Source of the DNA: Rhodopseudomonas sp. BAL398 | GTDB lineage: Bacteria > Pseudomonadota > Alphaproteobacteria > Rhizobiales > Xanthobacteraceae | DNA length: 64,000 nt | Reading direction: 5' to 3' | Assembly (NCBI RefSeq): GCF_033001325.1 | Contig: NZ_CP133111.1 | Location: 4,108,501-4,172,500 of the forward strand | Shown here: positions 8,603 through 18,725 of the stretch, piece after piece | Layout: each line of letters begins with the position of its first letter | Numbering within the stretch: position 1 is the first letter of the stretch | Made by a program: the position numbers and the translations under genes | The notes under the pieces: model-generated | Database searches by the model: none | What the model saw: only the letters and a program-made list of their open reading frames with translations | Told to the model about the DNA's origin: nothing

Positions 8603-9694
8603 TTGGCTAGTGATAAAGCCTTGCTGGTATTGGGAATCGAGACCACCTGCGACGAAACCGCCGCGGCGGTGATCGAGCGCCAGAGCGATGGTCACGGGCG
8701 CATTCTGTCCAATATCGTGCACTCGCAGATCGAGGACCACGCGCCGTTTGGCGGCGTGGTGCCGGAGATCGCCGCGCGCGCCCATGTCGATCTGCTCGAC
8801 GGCATCGTCGCTACCGCGATGCAGCAAGCCGGAACGGAATTCGCACAACTATCCGGCGTCGCGGCCGCGGCCGGCCCGGGCCTGATCGGCGGCGTCATCG
8901 TCGGTCTCACCACCGCCAAGGCGATCGCGCTGGTGCATGATACCCCGCTGATCGCCGTCAATCATCTCGAAGCCCATGCGCTGACGCCGCGGCTGACCGA
9001 CGCGCTGGAATTTCCCTATTGCCTGTTCCTGGCCTCGGGCGGTCACACCCAGATCGTCGCCATCCTCGGCGTCGGCAATTATATCCGGCTCGGCACCACC
9101 GTCGACGACGCGATGGGCGAGGCCTTCGACAAGATCGCCAAGATGCTGGGGCTGCCCTATCCGGGCGGACCGCAGGTCGAGCGCGCCGCGGCCGCCGGCG
9201 ATCCGGCCCGCTTCGCGTTTCCGCGCCCGATGCTGGGCCGCGCCGACGCCAATTTCTCGCTGTCCGGCCTGAAGACCGCGGTGCGCAACGAGGCCAGCCG
9301 GCACACGCCGTTGCAGCCGCAGGACATCAACGATCTGTGCGCCGGCTTCCAGGCCGCGGTGCTGGATTCCATGGCCGACCGGCTCAGCGTCGGGCTGCGG
9401 CATTTCCAGGAGCGTTTCGGTCCGCCCCGCGCGCTGGTCGCCGCCGGCGGCGTCGCCGCCAACCAGGCGATTCGCGGCGCGCTGCGCGAGGTCGCCGGCA
9501 AGGCGCGGACCAGCTTGATCATTCCGCCGCCGGCACTGTGCACCGACAATGGCGCGATGATCGCCTGGGCCGGCGCCGAACGGCTGGCGCTGGGGCTGAC
9601 CGACAGCATGGAATTCGCCCCGCGCGCGCGCTGGCTGCTCGACGCCAACATCACCACGTCGGACAAATTCGCCAATACCCGCGCGGCGTTTTAG
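8603..9694 (+). CDS. tsaD: tRNA N6-threonylcarbamoyladenosine transferase subunit
   Basis: TsaD (Gcp/YgjD) transfers threonylcarbamoyl from TC-AMP to A37 of ANN-decoding tRNAs, with TsaB/E. Motifs include [14 protein letters not shown], the metal-site segment [25 protein letters not shown] and [10 protein letters not shown]. The start is taken as TTG at 8603 because AAGGG lies 6 nt upstream and family members begin a few residues before [14 protein letters not shown] at 8549 would add 18 unconserved residues. Length from the TTG is 363, normal for the family. It is divergent from hemD and followed by gpsA. Confidence 0.95.
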   Translation: MASDKALLVLGIETTCDETAAAVIERQSDGHGRILSNIVHSQIEDHAPFGGVVPEIAARAHVDLLDGIVATAMQQAGTEFAQLSGVAAAAGPGLIGGVIVGLTTAKAIALVHDTPLIAVNHLEAHALTPRLTDALEFPYCLFLASGGHTQIVAILGVGNYIRLGTTVDDAMGEAFDKIAKMLGLPYPGGPQVERAAAAGDPARFAFPRPMLGRADANFSLSGLKTAVRNEASRHTPLQPQDINDLCAGFQAAVLDSMADRLSVGLRHFQERFGPPRALVAAGGVAANQAIRGALREVAGKARTSLIIPPPALCTDNGAMIAWAGAERLALGLTDSMEFAPRARWLLDANITTSDKFANTRAAF

Positions 9695-9744
9695 CAATCG
9701 AGCGATGGCACAGATGATCCTTCCATTGCAGCAAGGCGGGTCCG

Positions 9745-10734
9745 ATGGCGTCCTTTAACTCGATCGCGGTGCTCGGCGGCGGCGCCTGGGGCACAGCGCT
9801 GGCGCAGACCTGCGCGCGCGCCGGCCGCGACGTGACGCTGTGGGAACATGATGGCGGCAATGCCGAGCAATTGGCCGGCAAGCGCGAGAGTCTTTACCTG
9901 CCCGGCGTGACGCTGGAAAAATCCATCAAGGTGACGCGCGATCTGGCAGAAGCGGCCCGCGCGCAAGCGATTCTGCTGGTGGTGCCGGCGCAGGTGCTGC
10001 GCCAGGTGGTGACGCAGCTTGCGCCCTTGATCGGCGCGCGCACGCCGCTGGTCGCCTGCGCCAAGGGCATCGAACACGGCACCCATAAATTCATGACCGA
10101 GATCATTGTCGAGGCCGCGCCGAATGCATTGCCGGCGATCCTGTCGGGGCCGAGCTTCGCCGCCGATGTAGCGCGCGGTCTGCCGACCGCGGTGACCATC
10201 GCGGCGCCCGACGCCGGCATCGCGCAGGCTCTGGCTGAGGCGATGAATTCGGGCAGCTTCCGGCCCTATCATTCGACCGATGTGCGCGGGGTCGAACTCG
10301 GCGGCGCCACCAAGAACGTGCTGGCGATCGCCGCCGGCATTGTCGAGGGCCGCAAGCTCGGCGCCTCGGCGCTGGCGGCGATGACGACGCGCGGCTTCGC
10401 CGAGCTGGTACGTTTCGGCAAGGCCTGCGGCGCCACGACCGAAACCATGATGGGCCTGTCCGGCCTCGGCGACCTGATCCTGACCTGCGGCACCGCGCAG
10501 TCGCGCAATTTTTCCTTCGGCGTAGCGCTCGGCCGCGGCGAGAGCGCGGCCGAGGCCTCGCATGGCAAGCTGGCGGAAGGCGCCTTCACCGCGCCGGTGC
10601 TGCTGGAAATGGCACGGATCAAACAGGTCGAAATGCCGATTTCAGCCGCCGTCGCGGCGATCCTCGATGGCAGCATCAGCGTCGATGCGGCGATCGAGGG
10701 GCTGCTGACGCGGCCCTTGAAGGCAGAGGAATAG
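9745..10734 (+). CDS. gpsA: NAD(P)-dependent glycerol-3-phosphate dehydrogenase
   Basis: GpsA reduces dihydroxyacetone phosphate to sn-glycerol 3-phosphate, the first step of phospholipid synthesis. The 329-residue protein has the Rossmann motif [11 protein letters not shown] at the start, [11 protein letters not shown], the GGATKN segment before the C-terminal domain, and [12 protein letters not shown]. It lies 50 nt after tsaD and 3 nt before the EVE gene, so the three are probably one transcription unit. Confidence 0.97.
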   Translation: MASFNSIAVLGGGAWGTALAQTCARAGRDVTLWEHDGGNAEQLAGKRESLYLPGVTLEKSIKVTRDLAEAARAQAILLVVPAQVLRQVVTQLAPLIGARTPLVACAKGIEHGTHKFMTEIIVEAAPNALPAILSGPSFAADVARGLPTAVTIAAPDAGIAQALAEAMNSGSFRPYHSTDVRGVELGGATKNVLAIAAGIVEGRKLGASALAAMTTRGFAELVRFGKACGATTETMMGLSGLGDLILTCGTAQSRNFSFGVALGRGESAAEASHGKLAEGAFTAPVLLEMARIKQVEMPISAAVAAILDGSISVDAAIEGLLTRPLKAEE

Positions 10735-10737
10735 GCG

Positions 10738-11151
10738 ATGGCGCATTGGCTGGTGAAATCCGAACCCTCGACCTGGTCGTGGGATCAGCAGGTCGCCAAG
10801 GGCGCCAAGGGCGAGCCCTGGACCGGGGTGCGTAACCACAGCGCCAAACTGTTCATGATGCAGATGAAGAAGGGCGACCGCGCCTTCTTCTACCATTCCA
10901 ACGAGGGCAAGGAGATCGTCGGCATCGCCGAGATCATCCGCGAGGCCTATCCGGACCCCACCGATGCCAGCGGCAAATTCGTCTGCGTCGACATCAAGGC
11001 GGTCAAGCCGCTGAAAACCCCGGTGACGCTGGCCGCCGTCAAGACCGAGCCATCGCTTTCGGAAATGGCATTGCTCAAACAGTCGCGGCTGTCGGTGCAG
11101 CCGGTGGCGGCGGAGGAATGGAAGATCATCTGCCGGATGGGCGGCGTGTAG
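10738..11151 (+). CDS. EVE domain-containing protein
   Basis: A 137-residue EVE-domain protein (thymocyte nuclear protein 1 type, PUA-like fold). It opens with MAHWLVKSEPSTWSWD, followed by WTGVRNHSA and KGDRAFFYHSN, the residues lining the binding pocket in this family. EVE domains bind modified bases in nucleic acids, so a role reading modified DNA or RNA is likely but unproven. Its start codon comes 3 nt after the gpsA stop. Confidence 0.93.
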   Translation: MAHWLVKSEPSTWSWDQQVAKGAKGEPWTGVRNHSAKLFMMQMKKGDRAFFYHSNEGKEIVGIAEIIREAYPDPTDASGKFVCVDIKAVKPLKTPVTLAAVKTEPSLSEMALLKQSRLSVQPVAAEEWKIICRMGGV

Positions 11152-11170
11152 CTGCCCCCGCATTTTTGCC

Positions 11171-11195
11171 GTCATCCCCCGCGAAAGCGGGGGAC
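11171..11195. repeat. Hairpin repeat GTCATCCCCCGCGAAAGCGGGGGAC
   Basis: A perfect 7-bp stem CCCCCGC/GCGGGGG closes a GAAA tetraloop, preceded by GTCAT. This is a widespread palindromic unit in the group. Placed 20 nt after the EVE gene, it may end or stabilise the tsaD-gpsA-EVE transcript, though there is no T-tract. The rest of the 430 nt up to the leader ORF shows nothing recognisable. Confidence 0.7.
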
Positions 11196-11581
11196 CCAGT
11201 ATTCCGGAACGCAATCCAGCCGCCACAGCGACCACCAGCAGCTGCGGCGACGGGCGGCCGACCACGTCACCTACGGCGGTTCCCAGATACCCTCGCTACC
11301 CCATCGAATCGGGCTCGGCGTCGCGACGAAAACGCGATCGTGATCCCCGATTGCCGTCCCGCGCGGCGGCACGCGCCTCGCGCGGGGCTGGGCCGACAAA
11401 AGTCCAATGCGTTACGGCTTGTCGCCGGCCCGCGCCTCGACGCATACTCAAAGCAACAACATAGCCGGACGGTAGGTGGCTTCGAATCGTCTTCGCCGCC
11501 GACGAGATCCCTTTCAGCAATTCCCGGAATGTCCCCCGAATTTGCATCGGATGGATTTCGGTGTTGCCGACGGGAGTTCGC

Positions 11582-11646
11582 ATGGCGCAAGAATCGAAAA
11601 CCAACGGCAAGTTCGCGGCAATGGCCGCAATGGGTGGAGGAAAGTA

Positions 11647-11647
<1 letters not shown>
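11582..11647 (+). CDS. Candidate 21-residue leader ORF coupled to acs
   Basis: ATG at 11582 has a good ribosome-binding site (GGGAG, 5 nt spacing). It encodes [20 protein letters not shown] plus a final Lys and stops at a TAA whose last A is the first base of the acs ATG (TAATG). The acs ribosome-binding site (GGAGGAAAG) lies inside this ORF, so ribosomes reading the leader would cover and then release it. It has no match I recognise. Codon choice is ordinary for the region. It may be a real coupled leader peptide or chance; see findings. Confidence 0.45.
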
Positions 11648-13587
<1,940 letters not shown>

Positions 13588-13588
13588 A

Positions 13589-13635
13589 AGCGTGACCTCG
13601 AAAACCGGGTCCCGGTTTTCGGACAAGATCACGCT
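13589..13635. repeat. Palindromic repeat after acs, possible terminator
   Basis: AGCGTGACCT...AGATCACGCT form inverted ends around an inner perfect stem GAAAACCGG-GTC-CCGGTTTTC. The run TTTTC at the end of the inner stem could serve as a weak terminator for acs, whose stop codon lies 2 nt upstream. The unit resembles a dispersed element of this genome group. Confidence 0.65.
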
Positions 13636-13684
13636 CAACGACAGGCTAGAGCAGGATGACGATTCGAAGATAAGTCATCCCGCA

Positions 13685-13790
13685 CTAGAGCAATTCCGGT
13701 TCTGAAAGTTCAGAATCGGAGCTTTAGATTGTTGTTTTGACGCATTTTCTTCACGCGAACCGGTGCCCACTTCGCTTGAAAACGCTCTAG
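13685..13790. repeat. Dispersed repeat, family R2 (CTAGAGC ends), copy 1
   Basis: A 106-bp unit with inverted ends CTAGAGC/GCTCTAG. Its right half (TTTTGACGCATTTTCTTCAC, CGCGAACCGGTGCCCACTTC, GCTTGAAAACGCTCTAG) is the reverse complement of the element at 61885-61952. Two copies in opposite orientation in one window mark it as a dispersed family. Confidence 0.85.
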
Positions 13791-13805
13791 CAAGACGGGG
13801 ACGGA

Positions 13806-13938
13806 ACGCGCGCTCGACGTAAATATTGAGCGCGCGCCCGCTCCTGGTAATACCAACGGATTTTTCCGTTGCCTCATCAATTTGGTCATGGCCGGCTTGT
13901 CCCGGCCATGACGAACGAGAGGCAACGACCGTTGGTGT
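13806..13938. repeat. Cluster of two palindromic elements
   Basis: First, GCGCGCTC/GAGCGCGC arms enclose an AT-rich loop (about 13808-13836). Second, a larger cruciform runs from 13850 to 13938: outer arms TACCAACGG...CCGTTGGTG and GCCTC/GAGGC, inner perfect arms GTCATGGCCGG (13885-13895) and CCGGCCATGAC (13902-13912). With the two elements upstream, most of the 663-nt acs to L,D-transpeptidase gap is repeat DNA; the remainder shows no gene. Confidence 0.8.
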
Positions 13939-14250
13939 AACGTGCCAGTCGTGTGGCCGCATTGAACGAGTCGCGCGGCGCACTGCCATGGTCGATTGGC
14001 TGCCCCGCCCCGAGAGGCTGCGACCCGAGGAGCCACGATTGGGGGCCAGCCCGGCACCGCGGTTTTCCCGCTGAAGTCGTTTGCCTGCCATTTACTTTGT
14101 TCGCAGGATATCGCGCGATGACGGCGATGCAGTCGTTCAGGACATGCTGCCGACACCGATCAGTTAACGCGCTGCGTTAGAATACGTGCCGGACGACGCC
14201 AAGGACCGGGATTTACCGTTTCCTGATGGTGCGTCGAAACGGAGAGACTG

Positions 14251-14775
14251 ATGGCGTTGGAAACTGAATGGGCGAGGACTGCACTGGTTGCCGCGGCATT
14301 GATCGGCGCCGGGATGATGACAGCGCCGCGCGCGGATGCGCGGCCGGATCTGGTGGCGTTCCAGGGCGACTATTCGCCCGGTACCATCGTGGTCAAAACC
14401 AATGAGCGGCGGCTCTATCTCGTGGTGGAGCCCGGCCAGGCGGTGCGCTATCCGGTCGGCGTCGGCAGGGCCGGCAAGCAATGGTCCGGCGTGACCCAGA
14501 TCGACGGCAAGTATCGCTATCCGGCCTGGGCACCGCCGGCGGAGGTGAAGCGCGACGAGCCGTCGATTCCCGACGTGATCCCGGGCGGCTCGCCGCACAA
14601 TCCGATGGGCGTCGCCGCGTTGACGCTGGCCGGCGGCGAATACGCCATTCATGGCACCAATCGACCGGGCTCGATCGGCGGCTTCGTGTCGTATGGCTGC
14701 ATCCGGATGTACAACGCCGACATCACCGACCTGTATCAACGCGTCTCGGTGGGCGCCCCCGTAGTGGTGCGCTAA
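14251..14775 (+). CDS. L,D-transpeptidase (YkuD/ErfK family)
   Basis: A 174-residue exported protein: a hydrophobic signal segment (about residues 10-30) precedes a YkuD domain. The catalytic motif is H134-GTNRPGSIGGFVSYG-C150-I-R152, where Cys150 is the nucleophile and His134/Arg152 complete the site. Many family members have SHGC; this one has SYGC, common in Rhizobiales. The enzyme is expected to make 3-3 peptidoglycan cross-links or to attach proteins to peptidoglycan in the periplasm. It is a single gene closed by a strong terminator. Confidence 0.92.
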   Translation: MALETEWARTALVAAALIGAGMMTAPRADARPDLVAFQGDYSPGTIVVKTNERRLYLVVEPGQAVRYPVGVGRAGKQWSGVTQIDGKYRYPAWAPPAEVKRDEPSIPDVIPGGSPHNPMGVAALTLAGGEYAIHGTNRPGSIGGFVSYGCIRMYNADITDLYQRVSVGAPVVVR

Positions 14776-14797
14776 GGCTTCGGCTTTCGACAAAATA

Positions 14798-14830
14798 ACG
14801 GCCGCGCAGTCTGCTGCGCGGCCGTCTTTT
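14798..14830 (+). terminator. Rho-independent terminator of the L,D-transpeptidase gene
   Basis: A perfect 12-bp stem ACGGCCGCGCAG/CTGCGCGGCCGT with loop TCTG is followed by CTTTT. It lies between convergent genes and may also help end the minus-strand OmpA-like gene, which stops at 14857. Confidence 0.93.
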
Positions 14831-14856
14831 AGCGAGCGTCTATTCGCAACGCCTGG

Positions 14857-16689
14857 TTAGCGCCGCGGACGGGGCGGCGGCGGTGCCGCTGCGGCCACGC
14901 CGCCGTTCAACAACGGCGTGATATTGCGCACGGTGACGCGACGATTCAGCAGTTCCGGTCCGTTGGTCTGGACCTTCATGTATTGCGATCCGTAGCCCTG
15001 CGTCACCAGATTCTCGGCGGGGACGCCGAACTCCTGGGTCAGCAATTCGGCCGCCGATTGCGCCCGGCGATCCGACAGCGACAGATTGTCGACGTCATTG
15101 CCGGTAGCGTCGGTGTGGCCCTCGATCAGGAACACCGTGCGCGGCTCGCGCTGGATCGATCGCTTGATCGCATTGGCGATGCCTTCGAGCTTGGCGCCCT
15201 GGGCCGGCGGAATCTCCCAAGATCCGGTCGCGAAGGTAATGGTGTTGAGGTCGACCGAGGCCATCCGCTGACGCACCGTCGGGCTGTAGCGGATTTCGTC
15301 GAGCGTGTAGCGGCGCTGCAGCCGCTCCACCGGAGGCGCCTCCAACGTGTCATACAGCAGCTCGGGCGATGCATCGTCGTAATCGACGATGTAGCGGTCG
15401 CGCGGCATCCGGATCACCGGCGGCGGCAGGTCGACATAGAAACTGCCGCGGTCCCGCGGCCGATAACTGTTGTCGATGATCACAATCTCGCGGCCGTCGC
15501 GGTCGCGGCGGATGCGCCGCAGCAGCTGGCCGTCCGGTCCGGTGAGATTGATGATCTGGTCACCGTCCGGCAGCACAATGATAGTACGCGTGTCATCGCC
15601 GTCGCGATCCTCACGGATGTCGCGCGCGCCATATCGGAAACGATCAAGCTCGTTGTGCCGAATGTAGTCGCGCCCGCCCGGATCGCGCACGATGACGCGG
15701 CCAGGCTCGGTGATCACGGTGCGATCGCCTTCCTTGGTCTCCCGGCGCTCGCTGCGAAAATCGGTGATGTTGCGCGGTCCAGGCCCGACCGTGCCGGGCT
15801 TGATCGGGGTCAGCGCCTGCGCCGGCGGCGGTGCCGGGGGAATCGGCGCGGTCAGGTTCGGCGAGTTCTGCAAAAGCGCAGCGCCGCGTGGGCCCAGCGC
15901 GCTGGGGGATGGCGGCGCTCCCTTGTCGGCCGGTGCCGGCTGGGCTGCCGGGGTAGGCTCGCCGATCCGACCCGCTGGTGGCGGCGTCGGTGCTGCGGCC
16001 GCCGGTGCCGGCGCTGGCTTGGCTGGTGCAGGAGCTGGAGCAGCGGTCGGCGCAGGCGCCGGCTGAGCTGGCGGGGGCGATGGCTGACCGATCCGTCCAG
16101 CGGGCGGTGGGGTCGGCGCAGGGGCTGCTTGCGGCGCCGCTTCACGCCTGGTCGGTTCACGCTTGGCCGGCTCAGACTTGGCCGGCTCAGACTTGGCCGG
16201 CTCGGATTTGGCCGGCTCGGGTTTAGCGGGCTCAGATCTGGCGTGTGGCGGAGTCGGCGCGGCCGCGGGTGGCGCGGGCGGCCTTGGTGCGGCTGGAGGT
16301 GTCGGACGCTCCGGCGGCGCGGCGGCCGACGGTGGCGCGGGATGACCGATGTGTCCCGCAGCCGGCGGGGCTGGCGGCTTGGCGCTGGGCGCCGGTGGTG
16401 GCACGGGGCGTTGCGCCGCAGGCGGCGCCGGATGCGGGGGCGCCGGCGGTTCCGGGTGCGGCGGGCGCTGCATCGCAGGTGGGGGCGGTGGGGCGTGACC
16501 GATGCCGCCGGGCGGCGGCCCCTTCGGCGGCTGCTTCGGCAGCGGTTTGCCATCCGGTCCGGTTTCGGCCGGCGCTGGCGTGGCCTGCGCAAGCTGCAGT
16601 GGCGCGGCCTGCGCATAAGACGGCAGGGCCGCAAATTGCATCGCCGTCAAAGCCGTGGTGGCGAGCAGCGTCAAGTTTAATTTGGTCAT
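14857..16689 (-). CDS. Proline-rich OmpA-family outer-membrane/peptidoglycan-binding protein
   Basis: A 610-residue protein. A signal peptide (MTKLNLTLLATTALTAMQFA...) leads into about 260 residues dominated by Pro/Ala, with KSEPA tandem units (15-bp DNA repeats near 16163-16240) and four spaced motifs of the form G-x-I-G-x-P (GGIGHAP, GHIGHPA, GRIGQPS, GRIGEPT). A charged middle region rich in DRDGR follows. The C-terminus (about 490-590) is an OmpA peptidoglycan-binding domain with TFATGSWEI, EGHTDATGND and LSLSDRRAQS. It probably anchors the envelope to the wall through a long flexible spacer. The start is set at the signal peptide Met. Confidence 0.9.
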   Translation of the reverse strand: MTKLNLTLLATTALTAMQFAALPSYAQAAPLQLAQATPAPAETGPDGKPLPKQPPKGPPPGGIGHAPPPPPAMQRPPHPEPPAPPHPAPPAAQRPVPPPAPSAKPPAPPAAGHIGHPAPPSAAAPPERPTPPAAPRPPAPPAAAPTPPHARSEPAKPEPAKSEPAKSEPAKSEPAKREPTRREAAPQAAPAPTPPPAGRIGQPSPPPAQPAPAPTAAPAPAPAKPAPAPAAAAPTPPPAGRIGEPTPAAQPAPADKGAPPSPSALGPRGAALLQNSPNLTAPIPPAPPPAQALTPIKPGTVGPGPRNITDFRSERRETKEGDRTVITEPGRVIVRDPGGRDYIRHNELDRFRYGARDIREDRDGDDTRTIIVLPDGDQIINLTGPDGQLLRRIRRDRDGREIVIIDNSYRPRDRGSFYVDLPPPVIRMPRDRYIVDYDDASPELLYDTLEAPPVERLQRRYTLDEIRYSPTVRQRMASVDLNTITFATGSWEIPPAQGAKLEGIANAIKRSIQREPRTVFLIEGHTDATGNDVDNLSLSDRRAQSAAELLTQEFGVPAENLVTQGYGSQYMKVQTNGPELLNRRVTVRNITPLLNGGVAAAAPPPPRPRR

Positions 16690-16922
16690 GATGTTTATCG
16701 TTCCCGCAAACAAATCGCCTCGCACCAATCAGTTGATTGGCGGGGCGTACAGATCAACACGCAGCGGTGGGGCCGCAATGTGACGGCCGGCGATTTCCGC
16801 CCGTCAATTATTTCGCGCCGGCAATGGCTCGTCGGCGCGCCTATTCATGGAGTATTCAGCCAGGTAAGGGACAGCCGATAGCAGCTGTCGAATCGAACCT
16901 ACAGCGAAGCATCGAGCCGGTA

Positions 16923-17180
16923 CTACATTGTCGCCGGATTCGGCGCGCCGGGACTGGGTGGCCCGCGAACCGGCGCCTCGTCGGGCATCTGTCCGGGCAG
17001 CTCCTCCGGCACCGGCGGCATGCCGGGCTCATCGATCGGCGGCGGAATATCCGGCGCCGGACTACCAGGCGGCGCTTCGCGCGGCGGCTCGGCCGGCTGC
17101 GGCGTCGTCGCCGGTGGCACTTCGGTCGGCGGCACAGCCGGGCCAGGATCGGTCGGGTTGTCTTGCGGATCGGCCATCAT
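16923..17180 (-). CDS. Small proline-rich hypothetical protein
   Basis: An 85-residue, Pro/Glu/Asp-rich, probably unstructured protein with no signal peptide, beginning MMADPQDNPTD. Its ATG overlaps the stop codon of the upstream flavoprotein gene (TGATG at 17180), an arrangement typical of translational coupling, which is the main reason to believe it is real. I do not recognise a family. Confidence 0.6.
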   Translation of the reverse strand: MMADPQDNPTDPGPAVPPTEVPPATTPQPAEPPREAPPGSPAPDIPPPIDEPGMPPVPEELPGQMPDEAPVRGPPSPGAPNPATM

Positions 17181-17671
17181 CAGATCGCCACCTTGCGATT
17201 TTCGCCAAGGTCGGGGCGCGAGCCGGTCGCAGCCGCCATCGCCATTTTGACGTAGCTGACGATGGTGCCGGGCGAGTCCCAATATTCGGCTTCGTCGGGG
17301 GTGATCTTCAACACCCGGATATTCGGATCCTCGGCGCTGTCCCACCACGCCTTGGCGGCGGTGGTGAACAGTTCCTTGATTATGGCGCGGTCATTGCTAA
17401 TCGCGGCGGTGCCGCTGACCGACACGTATTTCTGGCCGCTGGTGTCGGCGAAGGCGAGATTGACGTGGTGATCGCGCGCGATCTCGTCGTCCTTGTGACG
17501 CCGCACGTCGGTGAGAAACAACACCGCATTGTTCTGCGGCTCGACATAGGCCGCCATCGGCCGCGAGCGAATAGCGTCACCATCGCGCGTCGCCAGCATC
17601 GCGAAAGTGATGCTCTTCATCATGTCCCAGGCGTGTTGCGCTTCGCCGGATTTGCGGTCAGCCGCCATCAT
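17180..17671 (-). CDS. Pyridoxamine 5'-phosphate oxidase-like general stress protein
   Basis: A 163-residue split-barrel flavin-binding protein of the general-stress-protein-26 type. Recognisable features are TFAMLATRDGDAIRSRPM at the N-terminus, FLTDVRRHKDDEIARD, and YVSVSGTAAISNDRA, followed by a C-terminal WWDSAEDPNI segment. Family members bind FMN, FAD or related cofactors and are often stress induced; the reaction is unknown. The 1-nt overlap with the small proline-rich gene indicates a two-gene unit. Confidence 0.85.
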   Translation of the reverse strand: MMAADRKSGEAQHAWDMMKSITFAMLATRDGDAIRSRPMAAYVEPQNNAVLFLTDVRRHKDDEIARDHHVNLAFADTSGQKYVSVSGTAAISNDRAIIKELFTTAAKAWWDSAEDPNIRVLKITPDEAEYWDSPGTIVSYVKMAMAAATGSRPDLGENRKVAI

Positions 17672-17792
17672 CGATCTCCCTCAAGGTTCGATCGTTAACG
17701 GTCGGGTGACGATGATGTTCCCGGGCAAGCGCGACGGACGCGACGCATCCGTCGTCAGGCGACGGTATTGCCCGCTGGCGAGATACGCGCGC

Positions 17793-18575
17793 TCAGATCT
17801 GGCGTTCGACCAGCTTCAGCTTGAGGCTGGCAATCGCTTCCGACGGGTTCAGCCCCTTCGGGCAGGCCTTGGCGCAATTCATGATGGTGTGGCAGCGATA
17901 GATCCGGAACGGATCCTCGAGATTGTCGAGGCGTTCACCGGTGGCTTCGTCGCGGCTGTCCTTGACCCAGCGGGTCGCCTGCAGCAACGCGGCGGGGCCG
18001 AGGAAGCGATCCGAATTCCACCAATAGCTCGGGCACGAGGTCGAGCAGCAGGCGCACAGGATGCATTCATACAGCCCGTCGAGCTTCTCGCGATCCTCGT
18101 GGCTCTGCTTCCATTCCTTCTGCGGCGTCGGCGTCACGGTCTGCAGCCAGGGCTCGATCGAGGCGTATTGGGCGTAAAAATTGGTGAGGTCGGGGACCAG
18201 ATCCTTGACCACCGGCTGATGCGGCAACGGATTGATCTTCACGGCGCTGTCCTTGACGTCGTCCATCGCCTTGGTACAGGCCAGCGTGTTCTCGCCGTCG
18301 ATGTTCATCGCGCAGGAGCCGCAGACGCCTTCGCGGCAGGAGCGGCGGAAGGTCAGCGTCGGATCGATGTGGTTCTTGATCCAGATCAGGCCGTCCAGCA
18401 CCATCGGGCCGCAATCGTTCTTGTCGACGTGGTAGACATCGACGCTGGGATTCTTGCCGTCGTCCGGATTCCAGCGATAGACCCGAAATTCCCGGGTCTC
18501 GGTCGCGCCCTCGGGTTTCGGCCAGCTCTTGCCGCCGGTGATCTTGGAGTTTTTCGGAAGTGCGAACTCAACCAT
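17793..18575 (-). CDS. sdhB: Succinate dehydrogenase iron-sulfur subunit
   Basis: SdhB (260 residues) passes electrons from FAD in SdhA to quinone. All three clusters are visible: 2Fe-2S ligands in [16 protein letters not shown]...LAC, 4Fe-4S in [16 protein letters not shown], and 3Fe-4S in [17 protein letters not shown]. It is the last gene of sdhCDAB but is separated from sdhA by 150 nt filled by a cruciform repeat. Confidence 0.98.
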   Translation of the reverse strand: MVEFALPKNSKITGGKSWPKPEGATETREFRVYRWNPDDGKNPSVDVYHVDKNDCGPMVLDGLIWIKNHIDPTLTFRRSCREGVCGSCAMNIDGENTLACTKAMDDVKDSAVKINPLPHQPVVKDLVPDLTNFYAQYASIEPWLQTVTPTPQKEWKQSHEDREKLDGLYECILCACCSTSCPSYWWNSDRFLGPAALLQATRWVKDSRDEATGERLDNLEDPFRIYRCHTIMNCAKACPKGLNPSEAIASLKLKLVERQI

Positions 18576-18598
18576 TTGCGTTGCCTTTGCCGTTTTCC

Positions 18599-18707
18599 GT
18601 CATTGCCGGGCTCGACCCTGCAATCCATCATCTTGCGAAGATGGATGGATGCGCGGGCATAGGCGTTTTAGAACGCCGTTCTTGGAACGGCTATGCCCGC
18701 GCATGAC
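18599..18707. repeat. Cruciform repeat (family R6) between sdhA and sdhB
   Basis: Outer GTCATTGCCGGG/GCATGAC ends enclose a perfect 12-bp arm pair GCGCGGGCATAG (18651-18662) and CTATGCCCGCGC (18691-18702). Inside are GGCGTT-TTAG-AACGCC and GTTC-TTG-GAAC hairpins, and a separate ATCCATC...GATGGAT hairpin lies to the left. Related units occur at 30046-30119 and 31284-31330. Confidence 0.85.
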
Positions 18708-18725
18708 AGCACAATAAATACGCTC

